Source of the DNA: Symbiodinium natans
Taxonomy: Eukaryota > Sar > Dinophyceae > Suessiales > Symbiodiniaceae
Length of the DNA stretch: 64,000 nucleotides
Direction of reading: 5' to 3'
Assembly: GCA_905221605.1 (NCBI GenBank)
Contig: CAJNDS010002600.1
Coordinates: 186,001 to 250,000 of the forward strand
Part shown: positions 46,401 through 56,400 of the stretch, in pieces
How the letters are laid out: the number at the start of each line of letters is the position of its first letter
Numbering within the stretch: the stretch's first letter is position 1
Program-made: the position numbers and the translations under genes
The notes under the pieces: model-generated
The model's database searches: none
What the model was told of the DNA's origin: nothing
What the model saw: only the letters and a program-made list of their open reading frames with translations

Positions 46401-47654
46401 CATTCTTCTGAGGTTTACTTCGGGTTTCCTAAGGTAAGGGCTTAAATTAGACACAAAAAGGGGTTTGATGATTGGGGTTTAATTTGGGGTCTAGGGTTTA
46501 CGGACCTTTGTCCAGCTCCTGGAAGCCCGCCTCCAAAACACCATGCCAGGTGCCTTCTCCTTGTCCTCATAACAAGGATCCTCATCAACAAGAAATGGCC
46601 CCCTAAACCCGAAACCCCCCCCCCCCCTCCACGGTGTGGGTCAGGCCTTCCCGCGGCACTGGGGACGCTGATGCTGACCCTTGAGGCGCGTGCAAGAACC
46701 TACTTTTCTAAACCCAAATCAGACAGCTTTGGCAGCAGATTGCCAAGCCCCAGTGAGGCGCCTACAAAACCTGCAAGTTTCAGCCCTTAAGACCTCCTAC
46801 TTCTCGAAACCCTAAACCCTAAACCCTAATCCCTAAACCCTAAACCCTAAACCCTAAACCCTAAACCCTAAACCCTAGACCCTAAACCCTAGAAACCCTA
46901 GACCCTAGAAACCCCAAACCCTCAACACACAGAGGCAGGCTTTGCCTTCCTCTTCAGCGCGGCGGTGCTGCACGAGGCTCTGCGGCTCCAGACGGTGCTT
47001 GGGGTCCCTCCCTCAGAGGGGCGGCAGTCGCTTTGGGGTTTATATAAGGCTTAGGGGTTTAGGGATTAGGGTTTAGGGGTTTAGGGTTTCGGGGTTTTGG
47101 GGTTTAGGGTTTTTAGGGTTTAGGGTCCAGGTTTTAGGGCCCCAAGTCGTTAGAGATCAGGATAGGCCAGCCCTGAAGCAGTCACCCTAAACCCCAAATC
47201 CTAAACCCTAAACCCTATAAGTACAGTTATAATTGGTTAATAGGTACCATGAACCTCCAAGTAGCCCTATTGAGGCCACCCTGGTGGCCTTGGCGCGCTG
47301 GCGGCAAGAAGTCGTAGCTTCTCCAGGCTTCAGGACTCAGGACTCAGAGACCTCATGGCCCCAAAACCCGGACCCTGAACCCCGCCTAGGCACCCCCTCA
47401 ATCCCAAATAATTTCGCAAGCCCAACGCCCTAAAGCCCTAGTCCCCACCTGCTGAAGCCCTGAATCTGTCTAAGAACACTCCAGCAAAAGGCGCAAATGG
47501 CCCAAACCCCACAGCCCCCATGTAGCGTAAGCCCCTGAACTTAACCATCCGAGGCCCTTTGAGCCCAGCAACACCCTTTGACCTCAAAAACCCTGCCGAG
47601 GCAGTGGTCGTCACTCTCCGCAAGCCCGCCGCCATCCCGAAGTTGCCCGGCTGA
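43463..47654 (+). CDS. EamA-type (drug/metabolite transporter superfamily) membrane protein
   Basis: An integral membrane transporter, ten-helix family; substrate unknown. Ten exons join in phase to 257 codons including the stop: 43,463-43,544, 43,892-43,964, 44,635-44,728, 44,887-44,946, 45,073-45,168, 45,913-46,014, 46,267-46,372, 46,933-47,003, 47,275-47,307, 47,601-47,654. Hydrophobic segments and family landmarks: VLAFVASAAVHAAMSLCVKL (TM1), QILWARYSVQLLVAWW, RGILGMTSQGCHMLSVRLLP with LADAVSLHT, YPVFTALLAPCALGEPMTP, AALVAALVATLGCALVARG, WSYSATALCVLVAALP, WVSLLAVGLTSVTEQLLVTL, FAFLFSAAVLHEALRLQTVL. The duplicated EamA halves are recognisable (ALGEP in the first half, VLHEALRLQ in the second). 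By this reading donors are GC in six introns, GT in two and GA in one. The family is usually about 300-370 residues, so one or two 5' exons are missing from this model. Confidence 0.8.
43718..43880. repeat. (CCCCCAAA)n / CCCCAAA variant array
   Basis: About ten 8-base variants, then normal CCCTAAA units, ending about 18 nt before transporter exon 2. A family 3 element left end (GGGGACCAAATGAACCCTAA, from 43,669) abuts it. Confidence 0.9.
43968..44096. mobile_element. Terminal-inverted-repeat element, family 4 (AGCCCAGTAACC ends)
   Basis: Left end GCCCAGAGGTACCCTTTACC and right end GTACCCTTATTGTAATGTGG-TTACTGGGC. GTTCCTTTATAAAGTAACCC lies inside, with a small TTTAGGG run. The second complete copy is 52,289-52,403 and a right half is at 36,316-36,365. 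Confidence 0.75.
45534..45656. mobile_element. Family 1 element in transporter intron 5
   Basis: TACTTGCAGGTTCATGGGTA at the left pairs with TGCCCATGAAACTTCAAGTA at the right. Confidence 0.75.
45788..45912. mobile_element. Family 3 element ending at the acceptor of transporter exon 6
   Basis: GGGACCAAATGAACTCTAAA at the left and CCCAATTTTAGGGTTCATTG at the right, followed by GACTGCAAG and the exon. The element's right end forms the last part of the intron. Confidence 0.75.
47216..47264. mobile_element. Family 1 right half next to transporter exon 9
   Basis: GGTACCATGAACCTCCAAG lies 10 nt before the acceptor. The left half is absent and CCCTAAA units precede it. Confidence 0.7.
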
Positions 47655-48782
47655 GGGCGTTTTAGGGTTTCGGGTTTAGGGTTTAGGAACCCTAAACCTT
47701 TTCGGCAAAGGTTTTTGACGTGTTGGGGCTTGAGTTTTGCTCGGGCAGCCAGGGTGTCGGGGTTGACTTCTGCAATTCTGGATGTTGAAGTTGATTTCCT
47801 CTTCCCTGAACCCTAAGCCCTACACCCTGAACCCTGAACCGTGAGTTCTTTCATGTTGGAAGACTTGAATGCCAGGTCTGCCACCGAAGCAGTCCGGGGA
47901 GACAAGAGCCTGGAGCAAGTGAGCTTTCAAGCCGTCTGCAACTTCGAGGTGGAAGGGGAGGCGGTAAGTCAGCGGCACAAGCGAGCACCTTAGGAACCCC
48001 ACTGTGACTCACTGTGGAGAAGCTGCTCGCGCTTTCCCCTGCTTTGAGAAACGAGCGGTCCGACGCCTTTGAGACAACGAGGCCGGAAGGCTTGAAGCAC
48101 CAAGGCGGTGGCTTCCATGGTGCCCTCTGCCCCACGAACTCTTTTCACTGCCTTGCGCTTGCTTCTTCGGCGGCGAGCGAGCTCCCTGGCGCCATGGCCA
48201 CGGTGGAAGGACCCCTGCTCGAACTGGCCGCAACAACGGAGGCAATTGCGAGGCTGCAGGCGCCTCAGCGCACATGGATTGCAGAGATGTAGCTGAAGGT
48301 TCGCTGGCGCTGGCGAACCCAGTCGCTGGCAGTTCGTGCCCTTTGCAAGGAACATCCTTGCCTCCTGATAGCTCGGGCTGGAAACCGCGCGATGCGCGGT
48401 GGCTGCAAAAGTGTGCTGCGTGCATCCTGCACCTTTTAATGAAGCTCCTGCTCCCTACGCCCTACCCTTCATCTGGCTTCGGCTTCTGTGCTCCCTAAGC
48501 GCCCAAAACATCCCAAAACCTGTCATAGGGTTACTGTGTGGAGGACATGTTTGGAGGTAAAGAGGGGTACCTCTATTACAGGAACCCCCCCCCCGTCTTT
48601 TGTGTGTGATTCTGTATGTTTCTGCCCCCTAAACCCTAAGCCCTAAACCCTAAACCCTCAACCCTAAACCCTAAACCCCCAAAACAGCGACCCCGCTTGG
48701 GGGGTTTCGGCCCCAGCAAGGCCGAGACTTCTCTTCGTCGGCTTGGGCTCCTCGGCGCTGCTGGACAGCGAACCCCCGAGGG

Positions 48783-48913
48783 TTAGGGCTTAGGGTTTAG
48801 GGTTTAGGGTTTAGGGTTTAGGGTTTAGGGCTAGGGCTTAGGGCTTAGGGCTTAGGGCTTAGGGCTTAGGGCTTAGGGTTTAGGGTTTAGGGTTTAGGGT
48901 TTAGGGTTTAGGG
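48783..48913. repeat. TTTAGGG array with a (GGGCTTA)n variant block
   Basis: A block of GGGCTTA variants (about 48,832-48,872) is enclosed by normal units. Confidence 0.95.
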
Positions 48914-48917
48914 TGCG

Positions 48918-49071
48918 CAGTTCTCTGAGTTAAGGATCCTTTGGGGGTGCCGCCTCTTTAAGGGGGGGAGGTCTGTGTTCTGACAAGGACCCCCCAAAAG
49001 GCACCCTTATAGAGGAAGGCTGCATAATGACAGGGACCCCTAAGGAAACGGATCCCTAATTCAGAGAACTG
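48918..49071. mobile_element. Terminal-inverted-repeat element (CAGTTCTCTGA ends)
   Basis: Left end CAGTTCTCTGAGTTAAGGAT and right end ATCCCTAATTCAGAGAACTG are complementary. GGGGGTGCCGCCTCT pairs with AGGCACCCTTATAGAGG inside. It abuts the preceding TTTAGGG array. Confidence 0.85.
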
Positions 49072-49749
49072 ACCGTCGCTGAACCCCACCATGAAAGCTC
49101 CGAGACGCTGTAAAGGCTGCTTGTGTCTGCAGGTGACTCCAGTGCAGCTCTTTGATGGGCCGAAGCGCAAGGCGCGCTCTGACAGTCATTAAAAGGTTTG
49201 CAGGGTTTATTGGGTTTAGGGTTTAGGGTTTACACAGGGTTTAGGGTGCCAGTGCTTATAGGGCTCATGGGCCAGAAGGGATTATTGGGTGTGGGGTGTG
49301 GTAGCAGCAACTCTCCGTCTCTTCAGTCAAAGCTCTCCCACGGGGGGCAACTTGGGAGGCAGGCGACTCCGAGCAAGAGCTCCTGCTGCCGCCCTTCGTC
49401 GCTTACGAGTTTGAGGACAGCTGCATAGGGTTCAGGGCTTGAATGGCTGAGGGTTGAGTTGTTCTTGTTCGGCTCACCTCTCTTCAACCCGCTTCTACGC
49501 ATGCCAGGAGGAGTACTCGGTTGATACAGACATGGACCTGCCAGAAAAGCCAGTACCTCAGCATCTCCGCACTTCTGCACTCCGCGAGGCATCTTCCTCA
49601 CCCAGCACTAGCTCGTGTAGCTACTCGCACTTATGGTTCCAGCATGATGATCATTATTATCAGTATTTTTATTGTTATTGCTACTACGGTTATTTTATTA
49701 TCATTATAAGCCTAAGCCCTATACACGGTGGGGCTGCCAATCTCTGTAG

Positions 49750-52725
49750 GCAGATGCGCATCGGCGAGCTCGAAGAGAACTGGGGCGTCCGCCTTCCCGA
49801 GTGCCTGGGCACCACAACTCCGAGAATTAAGATGTAGCAACTGGATGGTATTTTTTAGACATGTCTAACAAATAGTAACTAGTACTCCGAGGCTTAAGAT
49901 GTAGGTGCTGCCAAGCGGGAGCACAAACAGCTGACCTGCCGTACGCCCGAAGTTTGAAAGACGCAAAGCCCTAAACCCTAAAACCGGAACCCTCCAAACC
50001 CCCAAGTCTTATAAGCCCTCAACCCTACACCCTCAACCCTGTAGAAGCCCTAAATCGAAACCGTAGACCCCAAACCCCAAACCCGAAACCCCAAACCCTA
50101 AACCCTAAACCCCAAACCCCAAACCCCAAACCCCAAACCCTAAACCCTAAACCCTAAACCCCAAACCCTAAACCCTAAACCCTCTTCATCCCTAAGCTGC
50201 CCTTGAGAGTCGGAGCCAATGGAGCTCTGCATCGTCCCCAGGCACCTCACGCACTTCGTCTACGGCCTCCTCCCGCACCTGAACAACTCGCAGGCTTCGG
50301 GTCTGGGGTTTATTTAGGGTTTAGGGTCTGGGGTTTGGGGTGTCGGGTTTAGGGTTTAGGGTTTGGGGTTTGGGGTTTGGGGTTTGGGGTTTAGGGTTTA
50401 GGGTTTGGGGTTTGGGGTTTAGGGTTTGGGGTTTAGGGTTTTGGTTTGGGGTTTAGGTTGAGGGTTTCATGTTTTGGGTTTGGGGTGTGTGAATTAGGGT
50501 TTAGGTTTGGGGGTTTAGGGCTTGGGGGGCTGTAGAAATGTATGTCTTTTGGGGATTTGGAGATTGTAGGGGTTTAGAGATTTTTCGAGGGTTTGGGACG
50601 TAGGGAGGTTTGGGTTTGGGGCGCTGAGGCCCTCCACTTGGGGTTGGAGTTGCTCTTGAACACTATGAACCCTTTTTGCAAATGGGGCCTAAATCCTGAA
50701 CCCTGAAAAAACCCTAACTAAACCCTAAAGGCCCTAATCCCTGAAACCTAAACCCTAAAGGCCCTGAACCCTAAACCCGAAACCCTAAACCCTGGCCACG
50801 AAGCCCCACCTTCAAACCCTGAAGGTTTCCTCTCCCGCTGGCGGCTTCCGAGTGTCCGGCGCCGAGATGGATGGGCTGGGATTCCGCAGTCTCGGAGTCT
50901 TGGGGTTTAGGGTTTGGGAATTCGGGTTTGGGGTTTAGGGTTTGGGGTTTCGGGTTCAGGGTTTTAGGGTTTCGGGGTTCAGGGTTTTAGGGTTTTGGGG
51001 TTCAGATCATCTCTCAGGGCCTTTTTCGGGGGCTTTTAGGTGTTTAGGGTTCTGAGTCGTGGCCTTGGGGGGGGTTTATGGCTCAGCGCCCTCTCGGGAT
51101 CATGTTCTTGCCCATGGAGTCTTCTATTCCAAGCACCCCGGAAAGGGATGATGGCGTAGAATGAGAACCCCCACCCCCCAACCCTAAACCCCAAACCCTA
51201 AACCCCAAACCCTAAACCCCAAACCCCCCAATATTTCTGAGAAGTTCAGGTCACTTCGTTTCCTTCGCCGAGCTGAGCCGGCAAAAGCCGTGGCACAGCT
51301 GCTTCAGGACGAGGGTTCAGGGTTTAGGGTTTAGGGTTTAGGGGTTTAGGGTTTAGGGGTTGAGGGGTTTAGGGGGCCTATCGGGCTCATGGATCCTGAT
51401 TGTCAAGGGGCGCCTGGCGACACACAGGCCGGTTAGGCGAAAGGAACTCTGAGGCAACGATGCAGCCCCTGAAAGCCAAAATGAACCCGAAGATTGGGGT
51501 GATAGAACCGGTAATAGACCCGATTCGACTACGACAATTCCCCATACTACTAGAATTCCTCTCAAGGAATTGCCCCCAAAACCCTGTTCCTAGTTGTTAA
51601 GGCTCCTATATGACCCTGTGGAGTTCAGACGCCCATGATGCTGAGACCAGGACCCAGCGCAGTTCCTCTACCGGTGGCGCGGGGAGGAAGCAGAAAAAGC
51701 ACGCGGAATTCTGCTTCCAAGATCAGGTTGCGCAATGTTGCGCACTTGCTGAACTGAGGGGACAGCCCTCCTTTCCTCAGGCCCATACCCTCGAGGCTAG
51801 AAGAATCGACCATGTAACTCACAAGTCTTACAGTCAGAAGTTTTAATCAGATAGCTTGGAGTGCCGTGAAGAGACCAACTTGGACATCCGCAGAGACTTC
51901 TCAGAGCCGCTTCACTGCGCGCATACTCGCCCCACCCTTTTCAGCTCCCCCCCTGCCCCCCCCCGCCCCCACCCGACAGCGCGTCGTCAATCTTCATCGC
52001 GAGCTCAGGCCATGAACAAGACGCTGAAGCAGGCACGTGCATGGAGGGTCAGAGCCTAAACCATGAACTTCCAAAGCTCTTCAATGGGTTTAGGTTAGTC
52101 GAACTGCGCAAGCAGGTGCCCCAAAAGGGGTCTTCCAATTCCCCCACTTTTCAGGGTTCTTCCCCAAATCCATATTCTGGCTATTTCGGGCGTAGGACCG
52201 TAAACTCGCAGGGCCATCCTGATCTTCGGCGACAATCCTCAAACACCCCAGAACCCTTAAAACCCCTGCTGCCCTGAGCCCTAGTGCCTTGGTAGCCCAG
52301 TGATACCCTTTACCTTTTTTTTTTGTGTACGGTTTCCCCTGTAAAACAACCAACCCCAAAAAGGGTGCCCTTATCATAATCTGGTTACTGGGCTACCATG
52401 GTGCACACCCTCAGCCCTACACCCGAAGCCGTAAATTTTGCAAGGGGCCCCCGACATCAGGGTTCATCCTTAGGGACATTTAGGGACCACATGAACCCTA
52501 AACGGGTTTATGGCTCACATGCCTTCATGGGAATGGTCGTAGTATAGGGCCTAGGACGCAACTTTCAGGGTTCCTTTGCTCCCCGGGGTTCGGGGTTTAG
52601 GGTTTAGGGTTTAGGTTTAGGGTTTAGGGTTTGGGGTTCACTTCGTCCCCGGGGATGGGGGGGCCTGGAGGTGGAGGTGGAGTTCTACGACACGCTGCTG
52701 CGCCAGCGCGGGCCCAGCCGCCGCG
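49750..52725 (+). CDS. Probable arch-region exons of the Ski2-like helicase
   Basis: Exon-like segments upstream of the certain DSHCT exons: 49,750-49,802 (QMRIGELEENWGVRLPE), 50,242-50,293 (HLTHFVYGLLPHLNNSQ), about 50,825-50,874, 51,250-~51,310 (AEPAKAVAQLLQDE) and 52,671-~52,715 (VEVEFYDTLLRQ). The last two align loosely with the helices just before the CxxC segment of plant and human SKI2. The first three are placed by position and by their flanking telomere-like arrays only. Phases were not all reconciled. Confidence 0.4.
52289..52403. mobile_element. Family 4 element, complete copy
   Basis: Left GGTAGCCCAGTGATACCCTT and right GGTTACTGGGCTACC are complementary. The centre has a T-run. 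Confidence 0.85.
52484..52585. mobile_element. Family 3 element
   Basis: GGGACCACATGAACCCTAAA at the left and AACTTTCAGGGTTCCTTTGC at the right. GGTCGTAGTATAGGGCCTAG inside matches the other copies. Confidence 0.65.
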
Positions 52726-52863
52726 CAGTTTTCCGAGCTCGGAATCCTATCCGTAAGCCTAAACTACTATTTGCTTAAGAACCCCCCACCCGAAAATGCA
52801 TAATAGCAATAATAAGAATACTAATAATAATAATAATAATCCCTCATTACCGTTACAAGGAAG

Positions 52864-52871
52864 TTTTTTTT

Positions 52872-52902
<31 letters not shown>

Positions 52903-52906
52903 GGCG
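52864..52906. repeat. Poly(T)-poly(G) junction
   Basis: About 20 T followed by about 24 G, the reverse complement of the C-run/A-run junctions elsewhere in the window. Confidence 0.95.
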
Positions 52907-53401
52907 GGAGGGGTTCTTAAGTAGGCAGTAGTACAAAGCCCTGCCATAAGAACACCGGCGCCTGATTGCTTTATGAAGAGAAGAATCTTGCCAAGGGGCT
53001 TTGTTGCAATAGCCGCCTTCAGGCAAACTCACCAGCTCGCCAAACAAAACAAAGCCCCAAACCCCAAACCCCAAGCCCCAAAAACTCCAAGCCCACAACC
53101 CCAAGCCCCAACCCCAAGCCCTAAAACCCCAAGCCCTCAAACCCCGAGCCCTAAAACCCCGAGCCCTAAACCCGAACAATCCCAAGAATCAAGAGATTCG
53201 CCTCGGGCTTCGGCCAGGCTCCAGCGGAAGCAAGAGAACTCCAAGCGCCCAGCTCAGCTCTCTTCTAAACATGGGCTCTCGCAACCCAAAACCCTTCTAC
53301 AAACTCCTAAAGCCTCAACCCTAAACCCTAAACCTTATAAGCCCCTAACCCCTAAGCCACACCATGCACCTCTAAGGGGAACCCGAATTTGCGCCGCCGA
53401 G

Positions 53402-56400
53402 GTGCCATGACTGTGCCCTGAAGCACCAGCACTACGAGCAGCTGGGTGCACGAAGGTCTCTGGCAGCAGACATCGAGGCAGGGCCAGGGGAGCGGAGTAT
53501 TAGGTTTCTGTAGCCTCCCTAGGGGGTGTCATCTTGTTTTTTTTGTTAATGTTTATATAAAGCCCAAAGGGATGTATAAACACACGACGCTACCCTATTT
53601 TTGTTTGGCTTCGGGGGAGTATGGGTTTGGGGGTTTATCCTACGTTTCGGGTTTCGGTGCCTTCAAAGATTCAACCCTACTTGCTAAAAGAGCTAAGGCG
53701 CCTAAGCCCGAAACACTCTACAAATTCCTACGGCCGCACCGTTTCTGATGCCTCATTTTATCCGCCACGCTCCCGTCTCGTATCTCTGTAGTTTAGGAGC
53801 CAAAGGTGCCAATATCATCCACGAAGATTCCCAATCATATTCAATCATTAGGATAAGACATCCCGACAGGGCCCCCAAGCCATGCGGCCTCAACCAGGTA
53901 ACATCAAAAGCCCCCTGTGGAGGGTTGAATTGTGGGTAGATCACCCCCCCCCACGTGGTAAGTCCCATTAACCCAGCAACCCGCCTCTGCGACACCGACC
54001 CCAAAACCCCGCGGAGCCGACCTAAGCCCCACCTTGTAAGAGGAAGTAGAGCCAAGATTTGGGGGATGTCTTCCTTGAACCCCCTCAAGCCCTAAACCCC
54101 CTAGAACTTGAGCCCCCCAAACGCTGCCCCTAACAAGCCGAAAACGCCTAAATGCCTACTCCCCAAACCCCAAGAAGCCAAACAGCCTGCGCCCTAAAAA
54201 GCCTAAAAGCCCACTCCCGAAAACCTAAGCCCTAAACCCTAAACCCCCCTACCCTAAACCCACAACCCGAAACCTGTAACCCCTCACCCTGAACCCCAAA
54301 ACCCCAAACCCTAAACCCCCCAAAACCCTGGCCCTAAAAGCCCCCCCCGAGGACCTGGACCGCGAGCTGGGGGCCGAATCCCTGGGACTCCTGCCGCAGC
54401 TAAGGGCCAAGGAGCAGGCGGGTGTGGGGTTGAAGGTTGAGGGTTGAGGGTGTTTAGGGTTTAGGGTTTATGTGGGACTCTCTTTACCTTCAGTTGAATG
54501 GGTTATGCCTGCGAATTAATTGGTAGGTACTACCAAACTGCAGGTACAAGAGTCCCAGATAGGGTTGAGGGCTTCGGGTTTGGGTTTCGCAGTTGAGAGT
54601 TGAGGGTGTGGGGTTTGGGGTTATTCGGGGCTGAGGGTTTGGGGCACGGGGGTTGAGGGTTGAGGTTTTAGGTGGTTTTGGGCCTCGGCCAGCTCAGGGC
54701 CAAGGCGCAGGCGCCCAAAACGAAGCTCGGAAGTTTTTTTTTTTTTTTTCTGTCTGGCGGCTGGTTTAAGGGTTTTGGGGTTTAGGGTTTCGCTGGTTTA
54801 AGGGTTTAGGGGTTTAGGGTTTAGCGGTTCAGGAGTTTGGACGTTTAGGCGCTGTATCTTTTGAGTTGCTCAACTCAGTGGCCTTCGAAGACAAGACCCG
54901 GTTTAGGGTTTAGGGTTTAGGGTTCAGGGTTTAGGGTTTAGGGTTTAGGGAACCAATGTCTCCACCTGGGGGAGACTTTAAGGTGTAGGTGTTCGCCGCA
55001 CTGTGCCGAGTTCTGGTATCCCGAGGCTTGCGCAAAACCCCTAACCCTACATCCTGGGCCCTACACCCCAAAACCCTAAGCCCTACATCCGAAGCCCTAA
55101 ACCCTACACCCTAAACCCTACACCCTAGGCCCTAAACCCCTTTGCCGGCAGGTTCTGCGCGACCTTGAGTGCTTGCAAGAGAACGGCCTTATCTCCTTCA
55201 AAGGCCGGTGCCAAGAAGCTCTCTCAAAAACATGGCAGTGTTCAACTTGCGAAATAGAAGACATACTCTAACATAGGGAGTAATAGTACAGACGACGCAA
55301 TATATTATAACACACACACATATGTATATATACATATATATATATATATGTATGTATGTATGTATATATATATATATATACGTATGTATATATCATATGG
55401 ACCTTAGTGCTGGTGCATGCCGTAAGCCTGCCATCGCGACTGGCCTTGAACAGCGGTCTTGACTCACGCTTGGTGCAGGACAGGCTGCAGCCGAAGTGCT
55501 CTCAGGCGATGAGATCACCGTTGCAGAGGCTTGCGACGAGGGTTTCGAAAGGTCGGACTATTTTTCCGTACTGAATCACTCCAAGCACGACCTTACCATT
55601 CCCTTGGAGGATCTTTAAAACGGTCCCGAAACCGAAGGGTACGACCTGAGGGGTCCAAGGTAAAATCCCTTGATGCAGGTGGTGTTCCACAACATCCTGG
55701 AAGGCTGCACGCCACAAGAAGTGGCAGCAGCCGTTTCGGCCTTTGTCTTCCCAGACAAAGTGGAAGTGCCCGAGGACCGAAGAAGCCTGCCCCAAACCCT
55801 ACTTGGAGGTTCATGGTGCTTACTAACCAATTGTAAGTGTACTTATTTGGTGTACTTATAGCCATATTAGGGCTTATAAGTGGGTTATAAGTACAATCCA
55901 TGTCAGCTACTCGGAGCTTCTGTGAAGGCTTGCACTGAGATGGAGTCACCAAACCCCATAAAGGTTAAAATCCGCGAGCCCTAGGCCTGCACGCTACGAG
56001 TCCTATAGAACCCTAAACCCTACAAGCCCGGTAAGCCCGATGAACCCTCTGAGCCCCCGAGGGGTCCCTCCCCGAAAAACCCTCCCAGCCGCTTGCTTGG
56101 AGCTGCGCTGATGCCTGGAGCCTGCCTTGCCAGCTCTGTTTCCTCTCCGTTGCTGGTGCAGCTGCGTGTGGTCATGATTTCCTGCCGCCCCAATCGTACG
56201 CTTTTCCTCAAAAAAACTTAATCTGGACACGCAGCTTTGGTTCAACAAAGCATGCTTGCATCCAACCCTGCCCTCTTGCTGCCCTAGCTCCTCTAGCCTG
56301 GACCTGCTAGCTTTCGTTCCCCTGGCCCCGCCCAAATCCTAAGCCCTAAACTCTATATATACATATATTGTAAATATGACATACACGAGAGAATTTCCTA

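Larger units (their letters stand above)
47655..49749 (+). other. Region with a possible gene start at 48,194 and two orphan exons
   Basis: An ATG at 48,194 starts MATVEGPLLELAATTEAIAR in a frame open to 48,292, with no recognised family. A GC-rich exon-like segment at about 48,715-48,775 (RLLFVGLGSSALLDSE) sits between C-rich and G-rich arrays. Another at 49,133-~49,171 (VTPVQLFDGPKRK) reaches a stop at 49,189 if unspliced. They could be a small separate gene or the 5' part of the helicase C-terminal exons that follow. The strand is taken from the neighbours. Confidence 0.4.
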
